DNA of 64,000 nt from positions 1 through 64,000 of the forward strand of contig NZ_JADHDX010000008.1 in NCBI RefSeq assembly GCF_016820585.1, in the 5' to 3' direction. Every line of letters begins with the position of its first letter. The stretch's first letter is position 1. Made by a program: the position numbers and the translations under genes. This DNA is from Arthrobacter beigongshangensis (lineage in GTDB: Bacteria > Bacillota > Bacilli > Bacillales_A > Planococcaceae). A model generated the notes under the pieces. The model worked only from the letters and a program-made list of their open reading frames with translations, ran no database searches and was not told the DNA's origin. Of this stretch, positions 25,764 to 34,555 are shown piece by piece.

Positions 25764-28322
25764 TTATTGTTCTTTTACAAATAGTACAGCTTGTGTACGT
25801 GAACTGACCCCAAGTTTCCCATAAATGGTCGATAGATAAACACGTACTGTGCCCTCAGTAAGGAATAAACTACTGGCAATTTCACGATTTGAAGCGCCGC
25901 CTGCAAGTAATTGGAGCACTTCTTGTTCGCGTGGTGTGAGCTTGTCGATGACAGCATTTTGCTTCAAATCACTTGTCTCAGCTTCCACCAATTTTTTCAC
26001 GTAGGAAAGTGGTACAGAGTCCCATTGTGTGCTCGCACTACTTTGACGTATTTCCGAGTATTTTATTAGTAGCGGAGCCGCGTCCACTTCATCGAGAAAA
26101 GATCTACTATAACCGTAACGACTTCCATGTTTCAAAGCCTCATGTAATGCCATCATTGCCGCATCCTCATTGGACAATAGTGATTGAGTGATTGCCTCAA
26201 GTATCGCTGATTCCACGATTGTCGCAATTTGCTCCTCCTGAACAGCTTTAACTTTCACTTCAATAATATATGTCAGCGCTTCTTCGTGCTTATTTTCCGC
26301 GATTAACAAACGTGCATATGTCAATGCTATAAATGATTGGCTTGACCCCGTTATACGATCAGCATTTGTCACTATTTTATCAAACTCATTTTTGGCCCGA
26401 AATATTTTACCTTCCTGTAAAAAAAGTCGAACCTTCATCGCATGTAATATCCTTAACCAATGGCATTCTTTTACGCCTTTCATTGCATAATCAAGCACGG
26501 CATGCGCTGCTACAAATTGCTGTTTCGTTACATTGATTCTACTTTTTAATAAATACATCGGAACAGCTAGGCCAGAATCCTGAAAATGGTGTCCTAAACG
26601 GAGTGCTTCCGCCAGTTCTGGTAATGCTTCTTCGACATGGTTCTTTTCATATAATGTTTCTGCTCGAATTCCATAACTGAATCCTGCCACATTCAATTCT
26701 TTAAATGACGAGTGACGCACTAGTTTATGAAGATGCAGCATTTTTTCATCGTCCCACAGTTTCCCCCTCATCCCAATACTTGTACGAAGAAGTCTCGGCT
26801 CAACTATATTATATTGAATACCATTCGTATCCCATCTAGTATCCATAGGTCTAATTTCTAACTTTTTCTTAATTAACGCCACAGCCTGTTCAATATCGCC
26901 TTCCTCCAAAATCAAAATATACGCTTTCATGCCGAGAAAATCGACTCTAGCATCTGCGTTTTCTATTTTTTCCATCCAACGATTAGTTTCTTGCAGTCTT
27001 TCTAAGTCCGAAATGATCCGATTTGCTTCTTCCAATTTATAATGCATAGCCAACGCGAATGCATACATCACCAGTGTTCCAGGATGGATGGGGTAGTCGT
27101 TTACTTGCAATGTTTGTACCCATCGAATGAATGTTGCCGTTTGCCCCAATGCGAAAACATCGACTAAAGAAGCATATATCCATTCTTCCGCAAATTCATA
27201 CGACTGTCCTTTCAAAGCGAGTTCAATTGCAGAAATAAAGTCTCCTTTTTTGTGATAAATAGTTGCTGCTTGCTGATACGTCGAAAAAATAACTTCTTCG
27301 GAATATCGATTTGTAAATTCCATCTGTAACGATTTAGCAAAAAGGTGATGGTAGCGAAATATAGGTTCTTTCGAATGTAAGCGAACGATAAACAAGCCAC
27401 TCTTTTCAAATTCAAGCAATTTCTCGTAACTATCTGAACTACTCATCAGAATATTGCAAACAACAGGGTCAAGCTGCTCCAGTATCGACGTCTTTATTAG
27501 GAAGTCGAGTGTAGAGGATGGAAGCGTTTCAAGAATTTCCTTCAGTAAAAATTCAGCTACAAACGGATGCCCCCCATCAAACTGGTTTATGCTCCACCCC
27601 TTATCAATGGAAGTTGAACGCGCTAGGGCCGCCAATTGAATTCCTGCCGCCCAACCTTCTGTAACTTCCAACACAGATTGAAGTGAGTGTATTATATCGT
27701 TAGAAATCAAGTTTTGCTTTTCGTAGTATTGCCTAGCTTCCTCATAAGTAAAGCGTAATTGTTCTATTCCTACTTCCGCAAGCCAAGACTTGACCCTCCA
27801 TTTTTCGAGAGGTAACGGTAACTCCGTTCGACTTGCCATATACACGCGACAAGTATTTGGTAAATAGTTGATAAACCGCGTCATCATATCGTGAATATCA
27901 TCGTTTTCTATTAAATGATAGTCATCAATAACGATACAGACATTCTTTGTTTGTGAACTCAATTCATTCAAAAAGGAGTCTATTAGCAGTTCGAATAGCA
28001 AACTTGGCTCAGAATGGCTAAGGAGAGTTAAAGGCGAATCCATATCACTATGAAGTACTTCTTTCACAGCCCTAATTATATATTCCCAAAAGCGAAAAGG
28101 ATCATTATCAGCCGCATCGATCGAAAGCCATGCAACCGGCTGGTCCGATTGACTCACCCATTGACTAAGCATAGTTGTCTTCCCGTACCCCCCCGGTGCG
28201 CGAATGATCGTAATCCTTGCCGATTTATTTCGCCCTAGAAGCTCATTTAACCTCCCTCTTTCTACTACCCCGCCTGTAGCAATTGGTATAGTAGTTTTTG
28301 CCCTTAGCCAAATCGGTTGCAT
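25764..28322 (-). CDS. MalT-like LuxR-family ATP-dependent regulator (LAL/STAND)
   Basis: 852 aa: an N-terminal STAND NTPase with Walker A GGYGKTT (44-50) and Walker B-like NVCIVIDDYHLIE, a middle TPR-like helical region (about 350-780), and a C-terminal LuxR HTH (LTPREQEVLQLLAGGASNREIA). LAL regulators activate target operons on binding an inducer. The strong SD AAGGAGGG precedes the ATG by 7 nt. No obvious target operon is adjacent; inducer unknown. Confidence 0.9.
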   Translation of the reverse strand: MQPIWLRAKTTIPIATGGVVERGRLNELLGRNKSARITIIRAPGGYGKTTMLSQWVSQSDQPVAWLSIDAADNDPFRFWEYIIRAVKEVLHSDMDSPLTLLSHSEPSLLFELLIDSFLNELSSQTKNVCIVIDDYHLIENDDIHDMMTRFINYLPNTCRVYMASRTELPLPLEKWRVKSWLAEVGIEQLRFTYEEARQYYEKQNLISNDIIHSLQSVLEVTEGWAAGIQLAALARSTSIDKGWSINQFDGGHPFVAEFLLKEILETLPSSTLDFLIKTSILEQLDPVVCNILMSSSDSYEKLLEFEKSGLFIVRLHSKEPIFRYHHLFAKSLQMEFTNRYSEEVIFSTYQQAATIYHKKGDFISAIELALKGQSYEFAEEWIYASLVDVFALGQTATFIRWVQTLQVNDYPIHPGTLVMYAFALAMHYKLEEANRIISDLERLQETNRWMEKIENADARVDFLGMKAYILILEEGDIEQAVALIKKKLEIRPMDTRWDTNGIQYNIVEPRLLRTSIGMRGKLWDDEKMLHLHKLVRHSSFKELNVAGFSYGIRAETLYEKNHVEEALPELAEALRLGHHFQDSGLAVPMYLLKSRINVTKQQFVAAHAVLDYAMKGVKECHWLRILHAMKVRLFLQEGKIFRAKNEFDKIVTNADRITGSSQSFIALTYARLLIAENKHEEALTYIIEVKVKAVQEEQIATIVESAILEAITQSLLSNEDAAMMALHEALKHGSRYGYSRSFLDEVDAAPLLIKYSEIRQSSASTQWDSVPLSYVKKLVEAETSDLKQNAVIDKLTPREQEVLQLLAGGASNREIASSLFLTEGTVRVYLSTIYGKLGVSSRTQAVLFVKEQ

Positions 28323-28419
28323 CTTTTCTCCCTCCTTTTCATTTTCACTTATAGTTCTTATATTCTACTATAAGTTGTCCGAACATTCCCTACTTTTGTA
28401 TTAGTTTTATACTATAACA

Positions 28420-28454
28420 AACAAAATCCAGTACCCTTTTAAAGGGTACTGGAT
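28420..28454 (-). terminator. Terminator of MFS gene
   Basis: ATCCAGTACCC / GGGTACTGGAT perfect 11-bp stem followed on the minus strand by TTTTGTTTG; overlaps the MFS stop codon. Confidence 0.85.
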
Positions 28455-29752
28455 GATTTTCTATATTCTCCGATCATTAATGCTTTCGCTTTTCCAAGTT
28501 CCGGATGCGCTTTTCGTACGACAGACGGTCTTGCCAACACAAGAACAACACCCATCAATAACAGACTCGAAATGATAAGAATCCATTGAGCTGGGAATAT
28601 ATCATACAAAAAGCCAAAGATGACAACACCTAAGGGCATCAATGCCATCGCCATTGTTTCAATAATCGAAAACACGCGTCCTTTGTAATCATCATCAATC
28701 ATTTTTTGCATCATCACTTGTAGCGGTGTGTTGACAATTATTAACGTTGCCCCAAAACCAAACATCACGACAACATAGTAAGCAAACATGACACCATACT
28801 GCATCGGTAGCATGAGTGGCAATCCAATACTAGCTATCAAAATACCGAATACGAGAATACCACGCTTTGAAACGAGCAACGGGTACTTCACTTCTTTACG
28901 CACCGATAAATAGATGGATAAAAGCAACATTCCGACTGCGAATGCACCTTCTGTTAATCCAAAATGCGTCGAATCGAATTTCAGTTTTTCTATTAGGATG
29001 AAGGAGTAACCAACTTGAAATGAACCGAATAGGAAGTTGATGAACAAAGAAATCCAAATAATCGTCATAAGAATAGGTTGTAGTTTAAGATATGAAAATC
29101 CAGCCTTCATACTTTGCCACATCGGTTCCTTCGCTTCTCCCTCGACCACTTCTTTCCGTTTTGCGAATAACTTGAAATTCATCGTTGATTCAAGGATCAC
29201 CGCAATGATTGACGCAATCAGGTACATGATAAGAAATACTGGCATTGAAACAGTACCATACAGTAGCCCAGCAATTGCAGGGCCACCGATTGTTGCAAAT
29301 GAGATAGACATCTGGTTCATCGACATTGCTTTTTGAATCCGAGCTTCATCGACAAGTCCAGTAACGGAGGAACTAAACGCGATTCCCGAAAATGTCGAAG
29401 CTATGGATAAGATCACGGTCGTTGCATAGATTGCCACAAGAGATAGCCCCGAAGTCAAACTGATGGCGAGAAGCCCCGCAATTGCGCAAGAAGAGGCAAT
29501 TTGCGCCGTAATGACAATCATTTTACGAGAATATTTATCCGCTATATAACCGGCAAATGGCGCAATGAGCGTCCGAGGTAAGATGCTACAAATAAGGTTC
29601 GTTGCAAAGCTCGTCGCAGATCCCGTCAACTGTATAATATAAAAGCTGATGGCAAACGTGTATACCTGTGCACCAAATGAAGAAATAAGCTTACTCGTCA
29701 TGAATGTCCATAGATGATACGTCGCCTTTTTAAGCTTCAAAGCCTCTTCCAT
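28439..29752 (-). CDS. MFS transporter (MDR/EntS-like)
   Basis: 437 aa, 12 predicted helices. Loop 2-3 (GYIADKYSRKMIVIT) carries the degenerate motif A of the EntS/MefA-like branch of MFS exporters. Substrate unknown. The ATG at 29752 has GGAGTG 6 nt upstream; the frame opens three codons earlier at a GTG. Divergent from a TPR-type XRE regulator, with two identical-arm palindromes flanking its promoter, so its expression is probably controlled by that regulator. Confidence 0.87.
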   Translation of the reverse strand: MEEALKLKKATYHLWTFMTSKLISSFGAQVYTFAISFYIIQLTGSATSFATNLICSILPRTLIAPFAGYIADKYSRKMIVITAQIASSCAIAGLLAISLTSGLSLVAIYATTVILSIASTFSGIAFSSSVTGLVDEARIQKAMSMNQMSISFATIGGPAIAGLLYGTVSMPVFLIMYLIASIIAVILESTMNFKLFAKRKEVVEGEAKEPMWQSMKAGFSYLKLQPILMTIIWISLFINFLFGSFQVGYSFILIEKLKFDSTHFGLTEGAFAVGMLLLSIYLSVRKEVKYPLLVSKRGILVFGILIASIGLPLMLPMQYGVMFAYYVVVMFGFGATLIIVNTPLQVMMQKMIDDDYKGRVFSIIETMAMALMPLGVVIFGFLYDIFPAQWILIISSLLLMGVVLVLARPSVVRKAHPELGKAKALMIGEYRKSSSTL

Positions 29753-29774
29753 AAAAAACACTCCATTCCGTAAT

Positions 29775-29791
29775 GTTTAATTAGATTAAAC
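29775..29791. promoter_or_regulatory. Palindromic operator 1, GTTTAAT-N3-ATTAAAC
   Basis: GTTTAATTAGATTAAAC is a perfect 7+3+7 inverted repeat. It covers the inferred transcription start of the MFS gene, as expected for a repressor site. Confidence 0.75.
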
Positions 29792-29793
29792 AA

Positions 29794-29822
29794 ATGATAA
29801 CATGCAAATACTTCCATTACAA
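29794..29822 (-). promoter_or_regulatory. Promoter of the MDR-type MFS gene
   Basis: Minus strand TTGTAA (29817-29822), 17 bp, TATCAT (29794-29799), framed by the two palindromes. Confidence 0.72.
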
Positions 29823-29828
29823 GCCAAA

Positions 29829-29845
29829 GTTTAATATAATTAAAC
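29829..29845. promoter_or_regulatory. Palindromic operator 2, GTTTAAT-N3-ATTAAAC
   Basis: GTTTAATATAATTAAAC has the same 7-bp arms and 3-bp gap as operator 1, 54 bp away centre to centre (about five helical turns). It includes a TATAAT on the plus strand that could be the -10 of the divergent regulator gene. Confidence 0.75.
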
Positions 29846-29854
29846 TATATTCGA

Positions 29855-29978
29855 ATTAATTCAGTAAGGTTCTAGCCCTAGCTGAATTAATTTGAAGCCT
29901 CCGGCGGATGTCACAGATTTTGAATTGTGCTTTACTTAATTCAAAATCTGGACGCAATTACGCCGAGGCGTAATTGAT
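29855..29978 (+). repeat. Dispersed structured repeat, copy A
   Basis: Three stems: ATTAATTCAG / CTGAATTAAT (29855-29891), CAGATTTTGAA / TTCAAAATCTG (29914-29950), and CAATTACGCC / GGCGTAATTG with a 2-nt loop (29955-29976). The linker GAAGCCTCCGGCGGATGTCA is nearly identical in the copy at 41139. It ends directly before the regulator's start region. Confidence 0.85.
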
Positions 29979-29982
29979 AATC

Positions 29983-31221
29983 ATGGAGGTGTGCCATATC
30001 GAAACGTTAGGTGAGCGAATACGGAAATTGAGGAAACAACAGCAGCTAACACTCGAGGCGTTAGCAGGGAAACAGTTGACAAAAGGTATGCTAAGTCTGA
30101 TTGAAAATAACAAAGCCAATCCTTCGATGGACAGCCTATCTTATATAGCAGAAAGACTCGGCGTTGAGGTTTCAGAGCTACTGGAAGAAGTGAGTACGCA
30201 GGAATTAAGGGAAGTGTTGGACAAAGCGGAGAAACTGTATAATACGGAGTTTGATCTATTAACAGATGAATATAGCCAACTTATTACGTTAGTTGGACCG
30301 TATACAGAAAAATTGCTGCAAGGATATGAAGCCGCACGTTTATTGGAAATGTACAGCCGCTGTCTTTACCATGAAAAAAAAGAAGCTTGGCAAGAGCCTT
30401 CTAACAGAGCTGCACAAATCTATGAGCAGATGAAAATTACTCCAAGGCGCGCGAGTATCGGCATATTCCGAGCAATGATCAAATTTACAGAACATCAATA
30501 TGACGATGCATTAGCTATCCTTCTCCGAGAACGCTCTGAAATCGAAACTAACAATGCATTTATCGACCCGATGACACGACTGGATTTGGACTACACTGAA
30601 GCAATTCTCTACTTTGCTGTAGGTGATTCCGCAACTGCAATCCAAATCATGGGGAGAGCCATTGAATTCTCTAAAAAAGAGCAAGTATTTTATCGTATTG
30701 ACCACTTGTACAGGTTAGCAGCTGCACATGCAATGATGAAGCGGGATGAAAGCGAATATGCGTATTATATTAAGAAGCTCACGCAATATGGGGACTTTGC
30801 AGACGATAGAGATGCGCTCTTTTTCGCAAAGTTTTCAAAGGCTCATTATTTAAATTCATTCAAAAAATCGTATAAAGAAGCTAATTCATTACTACATTTA
30901 ATTTTGGAAAAAGGTGATTTTCCTAAGGAATTTGATTCATTTCTCAATCTAGAAATAGGGGTCTCTCTTTTCGGACTTCAAGACTTCGAACATGCACTTG
31001 TATTCCTTGAAAAAGTTACAATCGCAGATTATATCCATCATCCATTTGACCTATCCTCACTTTACCAAAAGGATGCGTACCAAGCACTTTGCCATCTGGA
31101 ACTTAGCAATCCAACTGAAGCAATGCGCCTTATTGACGTAGCGGTAAACAATATATCAGTGATGCCACACACGCCTTACAAAGACTTTATCATGAAGACA
31201 TACGATTTGATCACAACATAA
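29983..31221 (+). CDS. XRE-type HTH regulator with TPR-like C-terminus (RRNPP/PlcR-like)
   Basis: About 412 aa: an N-terminal HTH (LGERIRKLRKQQQLTLEALA...) followed by some 330 residues of helical TPR-like repeats, the RRNPP architecture (PlcR/NprR/Rgg). Such proteins usually respond to small peptides; no partner peptide gene is visible here. The start is unclear: ATG at 29983 lacks an SD, whereas GGAGGTG (29984-29990) points to an ATC (29998), where family homology (IETLGERIRK) begins. The intergenic repeat sits immediately upstream. It probably regulates the divergent MFS gene. Confidence 0.83.
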   Translation: MEVCHIETLGERIRKLRKQQQLTLEALAGKQLTKGMLSLIENNKANPSMDSLSYIAERLGVEVSELLEEVSTQELREVLDKAEKLYNTEFDLLTDEYSQLITLVGPYTEKLLQGYEAARLLEMYSRCLYHEKKEAWQEPSNRAAQIYEQMKITPRRASIGIFRAMIKFTEHQYDDALAILLRERSEIETNNAFIDPMTRLDLDYTEAILYFAVGDSATAIQIMGRAIEFSKKEQVFYRIDHLYRLAAAHAMMKRDESEYAYYIKKLTQYGDFADDRDALFFAKFSKAHYLNSFKKSYKEANSLLHLILEKGDFPKEFDSFLNLEIGVSLFGLQDFEHALVFLEKVTIADYIHHPFDLSSLYQKDAYQALCHLELSNPTEAMRLIDVAVNNISVMPHTPYKDFIMKTYDLITT

Positions 31222-31262
31222 AAATCCCGTAGAAGACAATATTGTCTTCTACGGGATTTTTG
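31219..31262. terminator. Bidirectional terminator, XRE gene / tcyP
   Basis: AAAATCCCGTAGAAGACAAT followed by its exact complement: a 20-bp perfect palindrome between convergent genes. Confidence 0.92.
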
Positions 31263-31266
31263 ATAT

Positions 31267-32658
31267 TTAAGCTTCAGCTGTCTGTTTTGCAAGTGGTTCA
31301 TTATAGACGTTTGTGTCAAGTTCTCCAGACAGGCGTGCTGTTGTTACGCCTGCCGTCATCGAGCCACTGACGTTTACCGCTGTACGTCCCATGTCGATCA
31401 GTGGTTCAACAGAAATTAACAACCCAGCTAATGCGACAGGAAGGTTCATAGCCGAAAGGACAAGAATTGCGGCAAATGTCGCTCCCCCGCCAACACCTGC
31501 TACACCAAATGAGCTAATTGCAACGATGGCAACCAATGTGAGTAGGAAAGTCGGTTCTAGTGGATTTTGTCCAACAGATGGTGCAATCATCACAGCGAGC
31601 ATCGCTGGGTAAATCCCCGCACATCCATTTTGCCCAATCGACAATCCAAATGATCCAGCAAAGTTTGCAGTCCCTTCAGGCACACCCATGCGGCTAGTTT
31701 GCGCATCAATTGTTAACGGTAGTGTTCCTGCACTTGAACGTGATGTAAACGCAAATATCAAAGCATCACCAGCTTTTTTCACGTAAGTGATTGGATTCAA
31801 ACCTGATAATGTGATGATGATTAGGTGAATACCAAACATCACCAATAGTGCAACATACGAAGCGAGCACAAACTTCCCAAGACTATAGATAGCCGCAAAG
31901 TCCGATGTCGCGACAGTGCGAGCGATAATCGCCAAAATTCCGTATGGCGTCAAACGTAGGACGATTCTGACGACACCCATAATTAGCGCGTAAATAGCAT
32001 CAATTCCTTTTTTCACTGTTGCTGCATTTTCCTCATCTCTTCTTGTAATTGCCAAGTAAGCAAAACCAAGGAATGCTGCAAAAATAACTACCCCAATTGT
32101 TGAAGTCGGGCGTGCGCCTGTGAAGTCAAGGAATGGGTTTGCAGGTAATAAGTCAATCAACTGAGTAGGTAATGCACGATCAGCTACACCAGTAGAGCGT
32201 TCTTCAATGGAAACTCCACGTGCAACTTCCGCTTCGCCTTGTACAATTTCAGATGCATCAAGACCAAAAAGAAGTGATGCTGAAATTCCGACGATAGCCG
32301 CAATGGCTGTTGTACCGATTAACATCCCTAAAATCGTTCCCGCCATTTTTCCAAAGTTCTTGCCGATTGTTATTTTTGTGAATGCCGCAAGGATTGAAAT
32401 GAAAACGAGTGGCATAACAATCATTTGAAGTAATTTAACATAACCGACTCCGATTAAGTTAAACCATGGCATAGACTCTTGCAATATTGCAGAGTCTGAT
32501 CCGTACGTAAAGTGCAAAATAAGTCCGTATGCAATCCCGAGCCCAAGTCCTGTAAAAACTCGTTTTGAAAATGAAACTTTTTTACGGTTCATCCCATATA
32601 ATATACCAACGAGCAACAGCAGCCCAGCGATATTCAATAAAAGAAATAGTGTATCCAA
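31267..32658 (-). CDS. tcyP: Sodium/proton-cystine symporter TcyP
   Basis: 463-aa DAACS (dicarboxylate/amino acid:cation symporter) protein, same length as B. subtilis TcyP and sharing its distinctive stretches KLLQMIVMPL, LLPANPFLDFTGARPTSTI, AFTSRSSAGTLPL and IGQNGCAGIYPAMLAVM. It imports L-cystine. The start is TTG (32658) after AGGAGGAAC. The promoter carries a palindrome over its -35 box, consistent with sulfur-dependent repression. Confidence 0.92.
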   Translation of the reverse strand: MDTLFLLLNIAGLLLLVGILYGMNRKKVSFSKRVFTGLGLGIAYGLILHFTYGSDSAILQESMPWFNLIGVGYVKLLQMIVMPLVFISILAAFTKITIGKNFGKMAGTILGMLIGTTAIAAIVGISASLLFGLDASEIVQGEAEVARGVSIEERSTGVADRALPTQLIDLLPANPFLDFTGARPTSTIGVVIFAAFLGFAYLAITRRDEENAATVKKGIDAIYALIMGVVRIVLRLTPYGILAIIARTVATSDFAAIYSLGKFVLASYVALLVMFGIHLIIITLSGLNPITYVKKAGDALIFAFTSRSSAGTLPLTIDAQTSRMGVPEGTANFAGSFGLSIGQNGCAGIYPAMLAVMIAPSVGQNPLEPTFLLTLVAIVAISSFGVAGVGGGATFAAILVLSAMNLPVALAGLLISVEPLIDMGRTAVNVSGSMTAGVTTARLSGELDTNVYNEPLAKQTAEA

Positions 32659-32697
32659 TTTCTGTTCCTCCTCTATTTTTACATAAGTATAGAATGT

Positions 32698-32735
32698 ACT
32701 TTATACCATTAATACCTATCAGTCAAGTAGGTATT
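32698..32735 (-). promoter_or_regulatory. tcyP promoter with overlapping Rrf2/CymR-like operator
   Basis: Minus strand TTGACT (32721-32726), 17 bp, TAAAGT (32698-32703). A palindrome with arms AATACCT (32711-32717) and AGGTATT (32729-32735) and an 11-bp gap covers the -35. CymR represses tcyP in B. subtilis; assigning this site to CymR is inference. Confidence 0.7.
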
Positions 32736-33049
32736 CGATTTTATTTAGTAGACATCCCCTTTCTATCAATTATGCCACTTATAGAAGTGCGGGACTTCTG
32801 TAGCTGACGCTTCGCTTACAGTAGAAACACATTTGCTGAATCAAATTAAATTTAAATGTCGTTATTAATATAAAATATGCATATCATTCAATAGTGATTC
32901 AAATTTATTGCAAAAAGTTAGTATCCGCCTAATACCATTGGGCACAGCATTTTTGATAATAATTAGTTGTTCTAGTCCCTTTATCTTCTTTTACTTTCAT
33001 TATCCGTTATACTAATGAAATAAACATCTATTTGCAAAGGAGGGCGCTT
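32736..33049. other. Intergenic region with a degenerate repeat fragment
   Basis: Spacer between divergent tcyP and cls. The part at 32774-32835 matches the dispersed repeat; the rest is A/T-rich. No clear cls promoter: TATACT at about 33007 lacks a good -35. Confidence 0.4.
32774..32835 (-). repeat. Dispersed structured repeat, copy F (degenerate)
   Basis: Minus strand CAGAAGTCCCGCACTTCTAT matches CAGAAGTCCCCCACTTCTAT of the copy at 41139; TTGCTGAATCAA follows at 32834. Only the first hairpin block is recognisable. Confidence 0.5.
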
Positions 33050-34501
33050 ATGACACAATTAATCGGCCTGGCAGTAATAGCCACCCTTATTTTAAATATT
33101 TTTCTTGCGGTTGCCCTTATTTTTCTAGAACGAAGAGATCCAACCTCAACTTGGGCATGGCTTCTCGTCTTATTCTTCATTCCTATTTTCGGATTCTTCA
33201 TCTACTTATTACTCGGAAGACAGTTACGTGAGAAGCATCTTTTCCGCTGGGAAGGCCGCAGCAAAATCGGTATTGAGAAATTAATTGACTACCAAATTGA
33301 GGCGATTGAAGAGGATACACTTGATTTTCGTCTCGATGACACAGCTCACTACCAAGATATGATTTACCTTCATCTACGAAATAATCATGCTGTTTTAACG
33401 CAGGATAATGACGTCCAAGTTTTTAACGATGGGGAAGCAAAATTTGAAGCACTGATCCATGATTTGGAACACGCCAAAGATCACATTCATTTTCAATATT
33501 ATATTTTGCGCCTCGATCACCTAGGGAAAAGAATATTGGATGTGTTAGTCCACAAGGCCAAGCAGGGTGTCAAAGTTCGTGTATTATTCGATGATATCGG
33601 CTCTCGCGGGCTTCATAAAAGACATTTGCGGGAATTGACGGATCACGGTGGAGAAGTCGAAGCCTTTTTCCCAGCTACCTTGCCTCTTATTAACCCGCGT
33701 TTAAACTATCGTAACCATCGGAAAATCGTTGTCATTGACGGACGAATCGGCTATGTAGGCGGCTTCAATGTCGGAGATGAATACCTCGGTTTAAATAGTA
33801 AATTCGGCTATTGGCGTGATACACACCTTCGTATCGAAGGAAGTGCATTACATCCACTCCAGACCCGATTTATTTTAGATTGGAACCAAGCATCTGAAAA
33901 ACATGATATCGAATATGCAGAACGTTATTTCCCTGCTATTCCTCGAAAAGGTTCTGTCGGTATGCAAATTGTTTCTAGCGGTCCCGATGAGGAATGGGAA
34001 CAAATTAAAGATGGCTATTTGAAAATGATTTTCATCGCAAAAAAGTATATTTATATTCAAACACCTTATTTCATTCCAGATATTAGCTTCCTTGATGCAT
34101 TGCGGATCGCCTGTTTGTCGGGCGTTGATGTTAGGATTATGATTCCGAACAAGCCTGATCATATGTTCGTTTATTGGGCTACGTATTCAAATATTGGTAA
34201 ACTGTTAAAGGCTGGTGCCAAAGTTTATATTTACGAAAACGGCTTCCTCCATACGAAACAAATTGTTGTTGATGATGAGCTCTCAACTGTTGGTACGGCT
34301 AATATTGATGTTCGCAGCTTCAAGCTGAACTTTGAAATAAACGCCTTCATCTATGATCGTGAAAAATCGCATGAGCTCGCTGAACTATTCGAACAGGATA
34401 TTCAACTATCCACTGAATTGACATACGAGGCGTATTTGCAGCGTTCACGTATGATTAAAATCAAAGAATCCATTTCACGCTTATTATCACCTATTTTATA
34501 A
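33050..34501 (+). CDS. cls: Cardiolipin synthase (ClsA type)
   Basis: 483 aa, matching Bacillus ClsA. Two N-terminal membrane helices, then two phospholipase D HKD motifs: NYRNHRKIVVIDG near residue 220 and FLHTKQIVVDD near residue 400. It condenses two phosphatidylglycerols into cardiolipin at the membrane. The ATG at 33050 follows AAAGGAGGGCG; the open frame upstream has no SD. Monocistronic. Confidence 0.95.
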   Translation: MTQLIGLAVIATLILNIFLAVALIFLERRDPTSTWAWLLVLFFIPIFGFFIYLLLGRQLREKHLFRWEGRSKIGIEKLIDYQIEAIEEDTLDFRLDDTAHYQDMIYLHLRNNHAVLTQDNDVQVFNDGEAKFEALIHDLEHAKDHIHFQYYILRLDHLGKRILDVLVHKAKQGVKVRVLFDDIGSRGLHKRHLRELTDHGGEVEAFFPATLPLINPRLNYRNHRKIVVIDGRIGYVGGFNVGDEYLGLNSKFGYWRDTHLRIEGSALHPLQTRFILDWNQASEKHDIEYAERYFPAIPRKGSVGMQIVSSGPDEEWEQIKDGYLKMIFIAKKYIYIQTPYFIPDISFLDALRIACLSGVDVRIMIPNKPDHMFVYWATYSNIGKLLKAGAKVYIYENGFLHTKQIVVDDELSTVGTANIDVRSFKLNFEINAFIYDREKSHELAELFEQDIQLSTELTYEAYLQRSRMIKIKESISRLLSPIL

Positions 34502-34504
34502 TAC

Positions 34505-34545
34505 AAAACAGGGACGCCCATTTAGTCGGGCGTCCCTGCTTTCTT
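34505..34545. terminator. Bidirectional terminator, cls / vanY-like gene
   Basis: CAGGGACGCCC / GGGCGTCCCTG perfect 11-bp stem between convergent genes, T-rich on the plus side. Confidence 0.88.
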
Positions 34546-34555
34546 TATCGGTCCA

